A stretch of DNA of 9,357 bases from Nitrospirae bacterium GWC2_56_14 (GCA_001803705.1 MHDY01000259.1:1-9357), one strand, 5' to 3'; positions 1 through 5,847 are shown, counted from the stretch's first letter. Made by a program: numbers and translations. The notes: generated by a model from the sequence alone, not told the origin.

Positions 1-675
1 CAGGGTCTTGTCCTGCTCCCGTGGATGCTGCACGCCGATCTTCCAGGGGGCGCCGTTCTCCCGGTGCCCCAGGACCCAGATGTCGCCGGCGACGGCAATG
101 ATGGCATTGGCGATGCCCCGTTTTTTTATGATATCGGCCACCCGGTCAGCCATATACCCCTTCATGCCGCCAACGTCCATGATCATGCCGGTCTTCTTGA
201 GAAAGATCGTGGACGCTTTCTTGTCAACGATGATGTTCCGAAAATTCACCAGAGCGCGCACCCGGCCTATTTCCCTGTCCGACGGCACGGTCCCTTCTTT
301 CAGCCGCATCTGCCACAGAACCACCAGGGGGCCAACGGTAATGTCAAAGACCCCTTTCGAGAGCGTTGAGATCTTTGCAGCATGCTCCACGACCTCGATC
401 ATCTCGGGAGAGACCGTGACCGGGGCCTTCCCTGCGGCAAGGTTCACCTTCGTGATCTCGCTCGAGTCCTTATAGAGCGACATCATGGCGTCGAGCCGCC
501 GCAGCTCCGCCATCCCCGCGTCAATGGCAGCTTCGCCTTCCTGCGCATTCCGGGCAACGACCGTGATGGTCACATCCGTGCCCATGATGCTTTCGGTCTT
601 CTGCACGGTCTTCGGGCCTGAGCAGCCGGAAGCACTGAGGAGCAGCGCAAAAACGAACAATATTGTTTTTTTCAC
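1..675 (-). CDS. apbE: ApbE-family FAD:protein FMN transferase, lipoprotein (3' end outside window)
   Basis: 225 codons are visible and the gene continues past the left edge. The start is GTG at 675: an in-frame TAA lies at 685-687 and AAGGA (682-686) sits 6 nt upstream, so no other start fits. Residues 1-18 form a lipoprotein signal with lipobox SASGC (Cys18), so the product should be anchored to the membrane outside the cytoplasm. ApbE landmarks are SIMGT (29-33), the SLYKDSSEITKVN stretch (66-78), FDITVGPL (110-117), MDVGGMKGY (166-174), AVAGDIW (194-200) and WKIGVQHP (211-218). The family transfers FMN from FAD to a Thr of exported or membrane flavoproteins such as the Rnf or Nqr subunits. 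No such target is seen here. The usual GGxxKGY motif is one residue shorter (GGMKGY). It lies 57 nt behind the helical-repeat gene and is probably cotranscribed with it. Confidence 0.9.
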   Translation of the reverse strand, partial: MKKTILFVFALLLSASGCSGPKTVQKTESIMGTDVTITVVARNAQEGEAAIDAGMAELRRLDAMMSLYKDSSEITKVNLAAGKAPVTVSPEMIEVVEHAAKISTLSKGVFDITVGPLVVLWQMRLKEGTVPSDREIGRVRALVNFRNIIVDKKASTIFLKKTGMIMDVGGMKGYMADRVADIIKKRGIANAIIAVAGDIWVLGHRENGAPWKIGVQHPREQDKTL

Positions 676-732
676 GTGGTATCCTTACGGAGGGAGTTTA
701 AAGGCGAAGGAGGCGAGCACCGGGGTCGGCAG

Positions 733-1497
733 CTACCCCTTGCCCATCTTTTTCTTGATCACCAGGCTTCGTGCCGACGCCCGCACTGCTTCGGGTATGT
801 TGCGGTTCCGTTCGAGCAAGGCAAGGTCACGCTCCGTCATCCGGCTCACGAAACCCAGCGAAATGCCGACCGGCGTCTTGGGGTTGTTCACCAGCGCGGA
901 GGCAACGCTCGGTTTCCTGCACCATTCGGCGTTGGACCCGATCTTGCGGAGAACATCCTCGTTCAGGCTGGTTGACTTGGCAAAGAATTCCACTTCGCCT
1001 ACGGTGAGCTTGGGATTGGCAATGACCGCCAGCGCAATGATCTTGCTCGACTCCCGGATGAGCAGGGTCCGCGCATCCTTGGCGCCGGTCTGTGCCAGTT
1101 TGATCTTCTGCGACGGGGTCATCTTATTGACGATCTGCGACATGTTCAGCTTCTTCTTTGGTTTGTGTTCTTTAGCCGCTTCTGCAGCTGCTGCGGCCGC
1201 ATCTTCCTCCATGACCACGTCCACGACGCGCGTACTGGTGATAAAGTGCTTGATCTCATCGGACGACGTCAGGGCCAGGAACACCAGCGTGGCCTCGGTA
1301 AGGTTGGGGCAGCGGATGAGGTCGCGTGCGATATGGTCATCGTCGTAATAGACATGCGCGATCCGTTCCAGCATGTCCGCAGGCGTGCAGGGGTCAAGCA
1401 GGATGTTCCGCAGCGCAATGGGCGAGCAGTGCTCGACATCGAACGGGATCTGCCGCTGCCTTGAATGCATTTTACTCCGCACGGTTGTTTCTTCCAT
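733..1497 (-). CDS. Conserved hypothetical protein with helical repeats
   Basis: 254 aa with no signal peptide or membrane segment, so probably cytoplasmic. It contains degenerate repeats of about 13 residues of the form NPxxTxxxxxxFA: DPCTPADMLERIA (35-47), CPNLTEATLVFLA (63-75), NPKLTVGEVEFFA (161-173), NPKTPVGISLGFV (205-217) and NRNIPEAVRASAR (231-243). This suggests an alpha-helical solenoid resembling leucine-rich-repeat-variant or HEAT-like proteins. An Ala-rich and Lys-rich linker (residues 99-117) divides it into two halves. The function is unknown; such solenoids usually bind other proteins. ATG at 1497 has GAGG 6 nt upstream. A second ATG at 1470 has GGAG 4 nt upstream and is a possible alternative start. 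It is the first gene after the consensus promoter at 1616-1645 and the structured leader at 1524-1613. Confidence 0.75.
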   Translation of the reverse strand: MEETTVRSKMHSRQRQIPFDVEHCSPIALRNILLDPCTPADMLERIAHVYYDDDHIARDLIRCPNLTEATLVFLALTSSDEIKHFITSTRVVDVVMEEDAAAAAAEAAKEHKPKKKLNMSQIVNKMTPSQKIKLAQTGAKDARTLLIRESSKIIALAVIANPKLTVGEVEFFAKSTSLNEDVLRKIGSNAEWCRKPSVASALVNNPKTPVGISLGFVSRMTERDLALLERNRNIPEAVRASARSLVIKKKMGKG

Positions 1498-1523
1498 TAC
1501 CTGCCTCTGTCCCGGAGACCAAA

Positions 1524-1613
1524 CAGCGTTATACGCGATGCCGTGAGGCGACCACTGTCAGCCCCGGTACACTTGGTCCTGTCCGGGTCGCCCCGCTGAT
1601 CACGGATACGCTG
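1524..1613 (-). ncRNA. Structured 5' leader (long imperfect hairpin) of the helical-repeat gene
   Basis: The region can fold almost end to end. On plus-strand coordinates CAGCGT (1524-1529) pairs with ACGCTG (1608-1613), CCGTGA (1541-1546) with TCACGG (1600-1605), GGCGACC (1547-1553) with GGTCGCC (1586-1592), and CGG(T)ACA (1565-1571) with TGTCCG (1580-1585), leaving an apical loop at 1572-1579. It lies just downstream of a consensus minus-strand promoter, so nearly all of it would be transcribed. Its proximal end is 26 nt from the ATG at 1497. I do not recognise a known riboswitch class and see no U-tract. It could be a regulatory leader, a small RNA, or a DNA-level inverted repeat. The pairing is seen in the sequence; the RNA role is inferred. 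Confidence 0.45.
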
Positions 1614-1615
1614 AA

Positions 1616-1645
1616 ATTATACTGAACTGCCGCACGCGCTGTCAA
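1616..1645 (-). promoter_or_regulatory. Consensus sigma-70 promoter
   Basis: On the minus strand there is TTGACA (1640-1645), an 18-bp spacer and TATAAT (1616-1621). Both hexamers match the consensus exactly. Transcription would start near 1609 and give a leader of about 110 nt before the ATG at 1497. The -35 element lies 17 bp beyond the stop codon of the CopZ-like gene, so the helical-repeat and ApbE genes form a transcription unit separate from the two-component operon. Confidence 0.8.
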
Positions 1646-1661
1646 GCAGGCAGGGCAAGGC

Positions 1662-1868
1662 TTATACGACCTTATAGCCGGCTTCCACAACGGCAAAGGA
1701 AAGCTTGTCCAGCGACACCTTGGCGTCGTCATAGGTGACCACGGCCTGGCCTTTCTGCAGGTCGACCTGCGCATCCTGTACGCCGGCGGTGGCCTTAAGC
1801 GCCTTGGCCACCCGCATCACACAGTGGTTGCAGGTCATACCCTGTATCTTGAGCGTTGTTGTTGCCAT
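1662..1868 (-). CDS. Heavy-metal-associated domain protein, CopZ-like copper chaperone
   Basis: 68 aa consisting of a single HMA domain. The metal-binding motif GMTCNHC occupies residues 10-16, with Cys13 and Cys16 as thiol ligands, and a VDLQKGQAVVTYD strand segment follows (35-47), as is standard for the ferredoxin-like beta-alpha-beta fold. Such proteins bind Cu(I) or related soft metals in the cytoplasm and pass them to P-type ATPases or regulators. No ATPase gene is visible nearby. The start chosen is ATG at 1868, with AGGAGG at 1878-1883 and a 9-nt spacer. A TTG at 1874 would leave only 3 nt and is unlikely. It follows the response regulator gene by 47 nt and also has its own promoter candidate at 1901-1909. 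Metal specificity cannot be read from the sequence. Confidence 0.88.
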   Translation of the reverse strand: MATTTLKIQGMTCNHCVMRVAKALKATAGVQDAQVDLQKGQAVVTYDDAKVSLDKLSFAVVEAGYKVV

Positions 1869-1900
1869 GATCAATTTCCTCCTTAAAGAAGTTCTGCGCG

Positions 1901-1909
1901 ATTATACCA
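1901..1909 (-). promoter_or_regulatory. Extended -10 promoter candidate for the CopZ-like gene
   Basis: The minus strand reads TGGTATAAT, a full extended -10 (TGnTATAAT), between the response regulator stop codon and the CopZ-like gene. No good -35 hexamer is seen, as is typical for extended -10 promoters. The predicted start near 1894 leaves a leader of about 25 nt that contains the AGGAGG site. The small gene could therefore be expressed independently of the kinase-regulator pair. Confidence 0.5.
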
Positions 1910-1915
1910 CGTTCG

Positions 1916-3274
1916 TCAGGCGGATTTCAGCCCGAATTTTTCCATGCGGTAGATCAGGGTCGGCCGCGTGATGCCAAGGTACTCCGCCGCCCTGGTCTGG
2001 TTGTTCTTGTGCTTCTCCAGCGCCTTGATGATAAGGCTTTTTTCGAGGTCTTCCAGCGAGATCCCGTCCTCTGGCAGGTTGAGGATGATCTCCTCGACCC
2101 CCTGTTTTTCTTTTTTTCCGAGCTTTTCAGGCAGATCGGCAAGGGTGACCAGTTCGCCCCGCCTGAGCACCGAGGCACGTTCCATAACATTTTCAAGCTC
2201 GCGCACATTCCCGGGCCAGCCGTATGCCCGGAGCGCGGACAGGGCCGCGGGGTCGATCCCGACTACCGAGGAATTGAACTTCTTCAGGAAATACTGGGCC
2301 AGCAGCGGGATATCGTCGCGCCGCTCCCGCAGCGGCGGCATCTGGAGCGTGATCACGTTCAGCCGGTAGTAGAGGTCCTCCCGGAAGGCGCCCTCCTTCA
2401 CGGCGCGTTCGATATCCTTGTTCGTGGCGGCCAGGACCCGCACATCGACCGCAAGGGGATGATTGCCCCCTACCCGGTCCACCTGCCGCTCCTGAAGCGC
2501 CCGCAGGATCTTCGCCTGCAGGTCGACGCGGAGATCGCCGATCTCGTCCAAAAACAGCGTGCCGCCCCGGGCAAGCTCGAACTTGCCCGCCTTGTCGCGC
2601 ACCGCGCCGGTGAAAGCGCCTTTCACATGTCCGAAGAGTTCGCTTTCGATGAGCCCTTCGGGGATCGAAGCGCAGTTCACCGCAACAAAGGGCCCCTGGG
2701 CCCGGGTGCTGTTAACGTGAATGCCCCGGGCAAGGAGCTCTTTTCCCGTGCCGCTCTCGCCCGTAATGAGCACGCTGGCTTCGCTGGGGGCGACACGGCC
2801 TGCCAGATCAAGCACTTCCTTCAGCCTGTCGCTCGTCCCGATGGTGCCGGCAAAACTGTACCGGTCGGTCACCGCCGCCCGGAGCTCCAGGTTCTCGCGC
2901 TGGAGCCTCCGCAGGGTAAGCGCTTTTTCAAGCGTCATCCGCAGCTCATCACGGTTAAAGGGTTTCGTAATATAATCGAAGGCCCCCTTCTTCATGGCTT
3001 CCACAGCGCTTTCGATCGTGCCGTAGGCCGTGATGACAATGACGGGCAGCTGCTCATCCTTTTCGCGGATCCGGGCCAGGACCTCCATGCCGCCCATGCC
3101 CGGCATCGTGATGTCCGTGACCACGGCGTCACCGGCCTCCTGCTCGAAAAGGCGCAGGCCGTCCTCGCCGCTTGAAGCGGTACGCACCGCGTAGCCCGCC
3201 TCGACCAGGCTGAACTCCATCACCCGGCGCAGGCTGTCATCATCGTCTATAATGAGGATCGAAGGTTTTTTCAT
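1916..3274 (-). CDS. Sigma-54-dependent response regulator, NtrC/AtoC/ZraR family
   Basis: 452 aa, full family length, with three domains. The receiver domain (about 5-120) has acidic residues at 10-12, phosphoacceptor Asp54 in TDITMPGM, Thr82 and Lys104. The AAA+ domain (about 142-382) has Walker A GESGTGKE (172-179), the sigma-54-contacting GAFTGA loop (219-224), Walker B LFLDEIGD (240-247), the arginine-bearing REDLYYRL segment (298-305) and WPGNVREL (353-360). A Fis-type helix-turn-helix lies at about 424-449 (NNQTRAAEYLGITRPTLIYR). Phosphorylation by the adjacent kinase should allow oligomerisation and ATP-driven opening of sigma-54 promoters. The ATG at 3274 lies 19 nt after the kinase stop; GGAAAG about 12 nt upstream is a weak ribosome site. 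All catalytic residues are present. Its targets are unknown, and I saw no convincing sigma-54 promoter in the window. Confidence 0.96.
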   Translation of the reverse strand: MKKPSILIIDDDDSLRRVMEFSLVEAGYAVRTASSGEDGLRLFEQEAGDAVVTDITMPGMGGMEVLARIREKDEQLPVIVITAYGTIESAVEAMKKGAFDYITKPFNRDELRMTLEKALTLRRLQRENLELRAAVTDRYSFAGTIGTSDRLKEVLDLAGRVAPSEASVLITGESGTGKELLARGIHVNSTRAQGPFVAVNCASIPEGLIESELFGHVKGAFTGAVRDKAGKFELARGGTLFLDEIGDLRVDLQAKILRALQERQVDRVGGNHPLAVDVRVLAATNKDIERAVKEGAFREDLYYRLNVITLQMPPLRERRDDIPLLAQYFLKKFNSSVVGIDPAALSALRAYGWPGNVRELENVMERASVLRRGELVTLADLPEKLGKKEKQGVEEIILNLPEDGISLEDLEKSLIIKALEKHKNNQTRAAEYLGITRPTLIYRMEKFGLKSA

Positions 3275-3293
3275 GATAATTAATATCTTTCCG

Positions 3294-4400
3294 TTACCCG
3301 ACCGGGATCTTCACCGTGAACGTCGTTCCCTTGCCCGGCTCGCTCGCCACATCGATGGTCCCCCGGTGGTTCTCGATGATCCGATAGGTGATCGCAAGGC
3401 CCAGACCGGTGCCGTTTTTTTTGGTCGTGAAAAAAGGGCTGAAAAGCCTTTTTCGGCTCTCCTCGCTGATCCCGACGCCGGTATCGACGATGCGCACCAC
3501 GATCACTCCGTTGAGGAGACCGCTCTCCACGGTCAGGACGCCCCCCTGCGGCATGGCCTGCAATGCGTTCAGGATCAGGTTCAGAAACGCCTGCTTCAGC
3601 AGTCCGGCATCGAGCGGCTGCTTGCCAATGGAAGGGTCAAGCCGTGTGTCAACCCTGATGCCCGATTTCCGCGCCTCCTGGCTCGTGAGCACAAGAACGG
3701 ACTGGAGCTCTTCATTCACATCGGCCTGCTGGAGATCAGGCTCCTTCGGTCTGGCGAATCCGAGAAACTCCTGCACGATCTTGTTCAACCGGTCCGTTTC
3801 CTTCAGAAGGATCTGGATGAACTCGTACTTGGCATCCTGCGGATCATAGTCGTCCCTCAGGATCTCGACAGCCCCCTGGATCGCGCCAAGGGGGTTGCGG
3901 ATCTCATGCGCCATTCCTGCCGAAAGCTGGCCCAGGGCCGACATCCGGTCGGCGCGCCTCAGCTGCTCCTCGGTCTGGAACAGAATGTCGGTCTGCTCTC
4001 TCAGCTTCCGGTGAGACTCATCGAGGCGGAGCAGGGCCTCTTCATGGCGCGCCCGTTGATTGCGCTCCATCTGGCTCAGAATACCGGTAACCCCGCCGAG
4101 CAGCAGAAAAAGGAACACTTCCACAAAGTTATATACGTCGAGAAACGGATCGGTCCAGTGAAGGAACAGGTGCGGCGCAAAAAGAAGGGCCGAACTGATC
4201 GAGACCAGGACCCCCCCCTTTATGCCGTACCAGTAAGCCCCGAGAACGATCGGGATAAGATAGAGGTGCCCCAGCATACTGTGGAGCAAACCCGCGCCGC
4301 CCCCGCCCAGAAAATAATGGACCGCTGAAATAGTCGCCAGCAGCCCGGCCAGCACATACTGCTGTACTGACCCGAAACGACCTGTCACCATCCTTTGCAT
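3294..4400 (-). CDS. Membrane sensor histidine kinase
   Basis: 368 aa from ATG at 4400. Four hydrophobic segments (about 15-32, 42-60, 62-80 and 90-108) form a compact membrane sensor with almost no periplasmic loop. A charged, probably coiled-coil stretch (110-155) follows; no PAS or HAMP domain is evident. The HisKA H-box is AHEIRNPLG (His165), the N-box NLILNALQAM (274-283), G1 DTGVGI (306-311), the F-box FSPFF (320-324) and G2 GTGLGLA (330-336), so the catalytic core is complete. It should autophosphorylate His165 and pass phosphate to the NtrC-type regulator encoded 19 nt downstream. The signal is unknown; with no extracellular domain, an intramembrane cue is possible. A GTG at 4427 and an ATG at 4391 are alternative starts. 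None has a good Shine-Dalgarno sequence, and the GTG would lie upstream of the promoter candidate. Confidence 0.93.
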   Translation of the reverse strand: MQRMVTGRFGSVQQYVLAGLLATISAVHYFLGGGGAGLLHSMLGHLYLIPIVLGAYWYGIKGGVLVSISSALLFAPHLFLHWTDPFLDVYNFVEVFLFLLLGGVTGILSQMERNQRARHEEALLRLDESHRKLREQTDILFQTEEQLRRADRMSALGQLSAGMAHEIRNPLGAIQGAVEILRDDYDPQDAKYEFIQILLKETDRLNKIVQEFLGFARPKEPDLQQADVNEELQSVLVLTSQEARKSGIRVDTRLDPSIGKQPLDAGLLKQAFLNLILNALQAMPQGGVLTVESGLLNGVIVVRIVDTGVGISEESRKRLFSPFFTTKKNGTGLGLAITYRIIENHRGTIDVASEPGKGTTFTVKIPVG

Positions 4401-4407
4401 GATGGGC

Positions 4408-4437
4408 AGTATACCACACCGCGGCACTTTGCAGCAA
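4408..4437 (-). promoter_or_regulatory. Extended -10 promoter candidate for the kinase-regulator operon
   Basis: The minus strand has TGGTATACT (4408-4416), an extended -10 with one mismatch in the hexamer, and a weak -35-like TTGCTG (4432-4437) 18 bp upstream. Only 7 bases (GCCCATC) separate the -10 from the ATG at 4400. Transcription would therefore start at or beside that ATG, giving a leaderless or nearly leaderless mRNA. Confidence 0.45.
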
Positions 4438-4514
4438 GCTGTAGAGGTTATTCCGCCGGGGCACCCTTGTACCTTATCGCAATCGTTCCCCGACTTCGGA
4501 CCACGGTCATCCTG

Positions 4515-4529
4515 AGCTCATAATGAGCT
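4515..4529. promoter_or_regulatory. 15-bp palindrome, operator-like
   Basis: AGCTCAT A ATGAGCT is a perfect inverted repeat with 7-bp arms and a 1-nt centre. It lies in the divergent region between the kinase and Ala/Lys-repeat genes, centred 31 bp upstream of the -35 box at 4553. The position suits an activator or regulator site. The binding protein is unknown. Confidence 0.35.
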
Positions 4530-4552
4530 TTTACGAATATCTGTGTTTGCCC

Positions 4553-4581
4553 TTGACAATGTCCGGGCCATTTGATATGAC
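4553..4581 (+). promoter_or_regulatory. Sigma-70 promoter of the Ala/Lys-repeat gene
   Basis: Consensus -35 TTGACA (4553-4558), a 17-bp spacer and TATGAC (4576-4581, 4 of 6 matches). Transcription would begin near 4588 and leave a leader of about 37 nt containing the strong ribosome site GGGAGGTGA at 4610-4618. This suggests high expression. Confidence 0.6.
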
Positions 4582-4624
4582 TATCAGACTTATAGCATTC
4601 CAATCGGAAGGGAGGTGAAACCAC

Positions 4625-4918
4625 ATGAAGAAGATCATCGCATTGTTCACGGCAATGGCATTCGCTCTGACCCTCGGCGTAGCATTCGCGGAGGAGACGG
4701 CACCGGTCACCGCTGCAACAGCCACCGCTCCGGCGAAGACAGACGATCAGGCAGCAGCCAAGAAGGCAGCAGCCAAAAAGGCGGCAGCCAAAAAGAGGGC
4801 TGCTAAGAAGAGGGCCGCCAGGAAGGCAGCAGCCAAGAAGGCGGCAGCAGAGAAGGCAGCAGCAGAGAAGGCAGCAGCAGAGACAGCAGCTCCGGCAGCA
4901 GCTCCGGAAGCGAAGTAG
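4625..4918 (+). CDS. Exported Ala/Lys-rich pentapeptide-repeat protein
   Basis: 97 aa. Residues 1-22 are a classical signal peptide (MKK, hydrophobic core, AFA cleavage site before Glu23), so the mature protein is exported. A short Thr/Ala/Pro segment (23-42) leads into nine consecutive pentapeptides (43-87): three AAAKK, then RAAKK, RAARK, AAAKK, two AAAEK and AAAET. An Ala/Pro tail ends in EAK. Charge runs from strongly basic to mixed along the repeat, and the composition favours a single long helix. The start ATG has an excellent ribosome site (GGGAGGTGA) and a good promoter, and the gene ends at an intrinsic terminator. Similar Lys/Ala-rich tails occur in histone H1-like proteins, but the signal peptide argues against a DNA-compacting role. 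An envelope or polyanion-binding role is possible. I cannot name a family. Confidence 0.8.
   Translation: MKKIIALFTAMAFALTLGVAFAEETAPVTAATATAPAKTDDQAAAKKAAAKKAAAKKRAAKKRAARKAAAKKAAAEKAAAEKAAAETAAPAAAPEAK
4751..4885 (+). repeat. In-frame 15-bp tandem repeat, 9 units
   Basis: Nine 15-bp units based on GCAGCAGCCAAGAAG encode the pentapeptides. The units vary mainly as AAG/AAA and GCA/GCG, plus changes to Arg and Glu codons. Because each unit is a multiple of three, gain or loss of units would keep the frame and change only protein length. Confidence 0.85.
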
Positions 4919-4990
4919 TTTGTAGTACCCTATACCGCTAATTCATTATTCGGAGCGGATAACGGTTATTGTGGATGTAAATTTATATCT

Positions 4991-5018
4991 GGCAGACGGA
5001 TCAAACCGTCTGCCTTTT
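4991..5018 (+). terminator. Intrinsic terminator of the Ala/Lys-repeat gene
   Basis: A perfect 9-bp stem, GGCAGACGG (4991-4999) and CCGTCTGCC (5006-5014), with a 6-nt loop, is followed by TTTT (5015-5018) and a second T run. It lies 72 nt after the TAG of the upstream gene. In the other direction the stem is followed by an A/T-rich stretch without a clear U-tract, so it may be only weakly bidirectional for the convergent DUF4253-type gene. Confidence 0.85.
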
Positions 5019-5035
5019 CCATTTTCACATCCCGC

Positions 5036-5707
5036 TTAATCCCACCACAGGAACAGGCGCCTTGTTGATCGCATCTCCTTCACAAGGTCGTTGACATTGC
5101 CCGGCCCCTGGTCCACTGCATCGGGACAAAAATCGTATACCTCTTCGGCAAAGGACCTGAGATCGTTCGGCAAGGTCTTAAACTCAATTTCTACCCAGTC
5201 AATATCAGCACCGATGATATCGAAGGAAAAGATCTTTTCCCAGTCTTTAAGACGCACCAGGACATCCTCGGTCAGTATGCCGTATTCCTTGCCGCTGGTC
5301 TGCATGATCCGCAGGATGTCGTACTGGTCTGCGCCCTTGATGACGCCGATCGTATCCCGCTTGAGCCCGTCATTCATGGCCACCACAAAGGCCATATAGT
5401 GAAGCGGCTTCAGCCGCTTTCTCAGCTTCGTAAGGACCCGGCCGGAACGGTCCTCGGGGACATCGACCGAGATGCCGTTCGCCATGATCTGGTAATCGTT
5501 CTCATCGTATCCCGTGAGCCGCTGGATATGCTCCTGCGTCTCTTCCTTGACAAGGATCAGGACCTTTTTGTCAAAACCGATCTGGCGCGCTACTTCCTCT
5601 GCGTGGGGAGAAAGAACGACCCGCTGCTTCCCTCCTGCGCCTGTCACCAGCAGAGCAAGAACCGCCACTGCCAAAACGACCATCGCTTGTCCGCGGCCAG
5701 TATGCAC
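5036..5707 (-). CDS. DUF4253-type protein with N-terminal export or membrane signal
   Basis: 223 aa from GTG at 5707. The C-terminal half carries features I associate with DUF4253: YDILRIMQT (129-137), the TEDV..RL..WE core (146-157), DWVEIEF (170-176), FAEEVYDFCPDAVDQG (186-201) and the terminal RRLFLWWD (216-223). The biochemical function of that family is unknown. Residues 8-26 form a hydrophobic segment preceded by one Arg, a signal peptide or anchor, so the protein probably acts outside the cytoplasm; the DUF4253 proteins I recall look cytosolic. GAGGTG with a 6-nt spacer favours GTG 5707. GTG 5716 overlaps that site and ATG 5683 has only a weak GGA. It stands alone, convergent with the Ala/Lys-repeat gene and divergent from the HAD gene. 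Confidence 0.75.
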   Translation of the reverse strand: MHTGRGQAMVVLAVAVLALLVTGAGGKQRVVLSPHAEEVARQIGFDKKVLILVKEETQEHIQRLTGYDENDYQIMANGISVDVPEDRSGRVLTKLRKRLKPLHYMAFVVAMNDGLKRDTIGVIKGADQYDILRIMQTSGKEYGILTEDVLVRLKDWEKIFSFDIIGADIDWVEIEFKTLPNDLRSFAEEVYDFCPDAVDQGPGNVNDLVKEMRSTRRLFLWWD

Positions 5708-5723
5708 GCTCGGCACCTCTCTT

Positions 5724-5770
5724 TCGGCACGTTGCCGAGTTATGATCAGCTCCGGCTGCAGCTCCGGCTG
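5724..5770 (-). promoter_or_regulatory. Hairpin-rich leader of the DUF4253-type gene
   Basis: Two exact 12-bp tandem copies (5747-5758 and 5759-5770) read CAGCCGGAGCTG on the minus strand. Each can form a 4-bp hairpin with CGGA in the loop. Downstream lies TCGGCA-ACG-TGCCGA (5724-5738), a 6-bp hairpin with a 3-nt loop just ahead of the GAGAGGTG ribosome site. All would be in the transcribed leader if the promoter at 5786 is used. They could modulate translation or be protein-binding sites. Confidence 0.35.
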
Positions 5771-5785
5771 AACACGGGCAATCTT

Positions 5786-5813
5786 ATCATACCTGAAGAG
5801 ATGAACACAACAA
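5786..5813 (-). promoter_or_regulatory. Promoter candidate for the DUF4253-type gene
   Basis: The minus strand has TTGTTG (5808-5813), a 16-bp spacer and TATGAT (5786-5791, 5 of 6 matches). The start near 5779 gives a leader of about 70 nt. The -35 match is weak. Confidence 0.4.
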
Positions 5814-5841
5814 TTTACTTTCCTCGCAAGGCAGCTGCGGC

Positions 5842-5847
5842 TATACT
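5842..5847 (+). promoter_or_regulatory. -10 element candidate for the HAD gene operon
   Basis: TATACT lies 41 bp before the ATG at 5883. The sequence 17 bp upstream (TTTCCT, 5819-5824) is a poor -35. It is the only good -10 in the gap and would start the plus-strand gene series. Confidence 0.35.

Noticed and set aside
485..1348. Long plus-strand open frame opposite the helical-repeat and ApbE genes
   Set aside because: It has low-complexity Ser/Arg-rich content, no ribosome site and no domain. The minus-strand frames carry recognisable motifs and promoters.
1869..1915. Sigma-54 promoter for the CopZ-like gene
   Set aside because: No TGGC-N8-TGC pattern was found by eye in the gap; the clear signal is an extended -10 of sigma-70 type.
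2009..3175. 388-codon plus-strand open frame
   Set aside because: It lies entirely antisense to the NtrC-type regulator. Its composition reflects the mirror of GC-rich codons and no family pattern is seen.
3252..4328. 358-codon plus-strand open frame
   Set aside because: It is antisense to the complete histidine kinase, with no motif or ribosome site.
4751..4885. CRISPR-like array
   Set aside because: The 15-bp units are contiguous and in frame with no spacers, so this is a coding tandem repeat.
4625..4918. Histone H1-like nucleoid protein
   Set aside because: The Ala/Lys repeats look similar, but a classical signal peptide with an AFA cleavage site precedes them, so a cytoplasmic DNA-binding role is unlikely.
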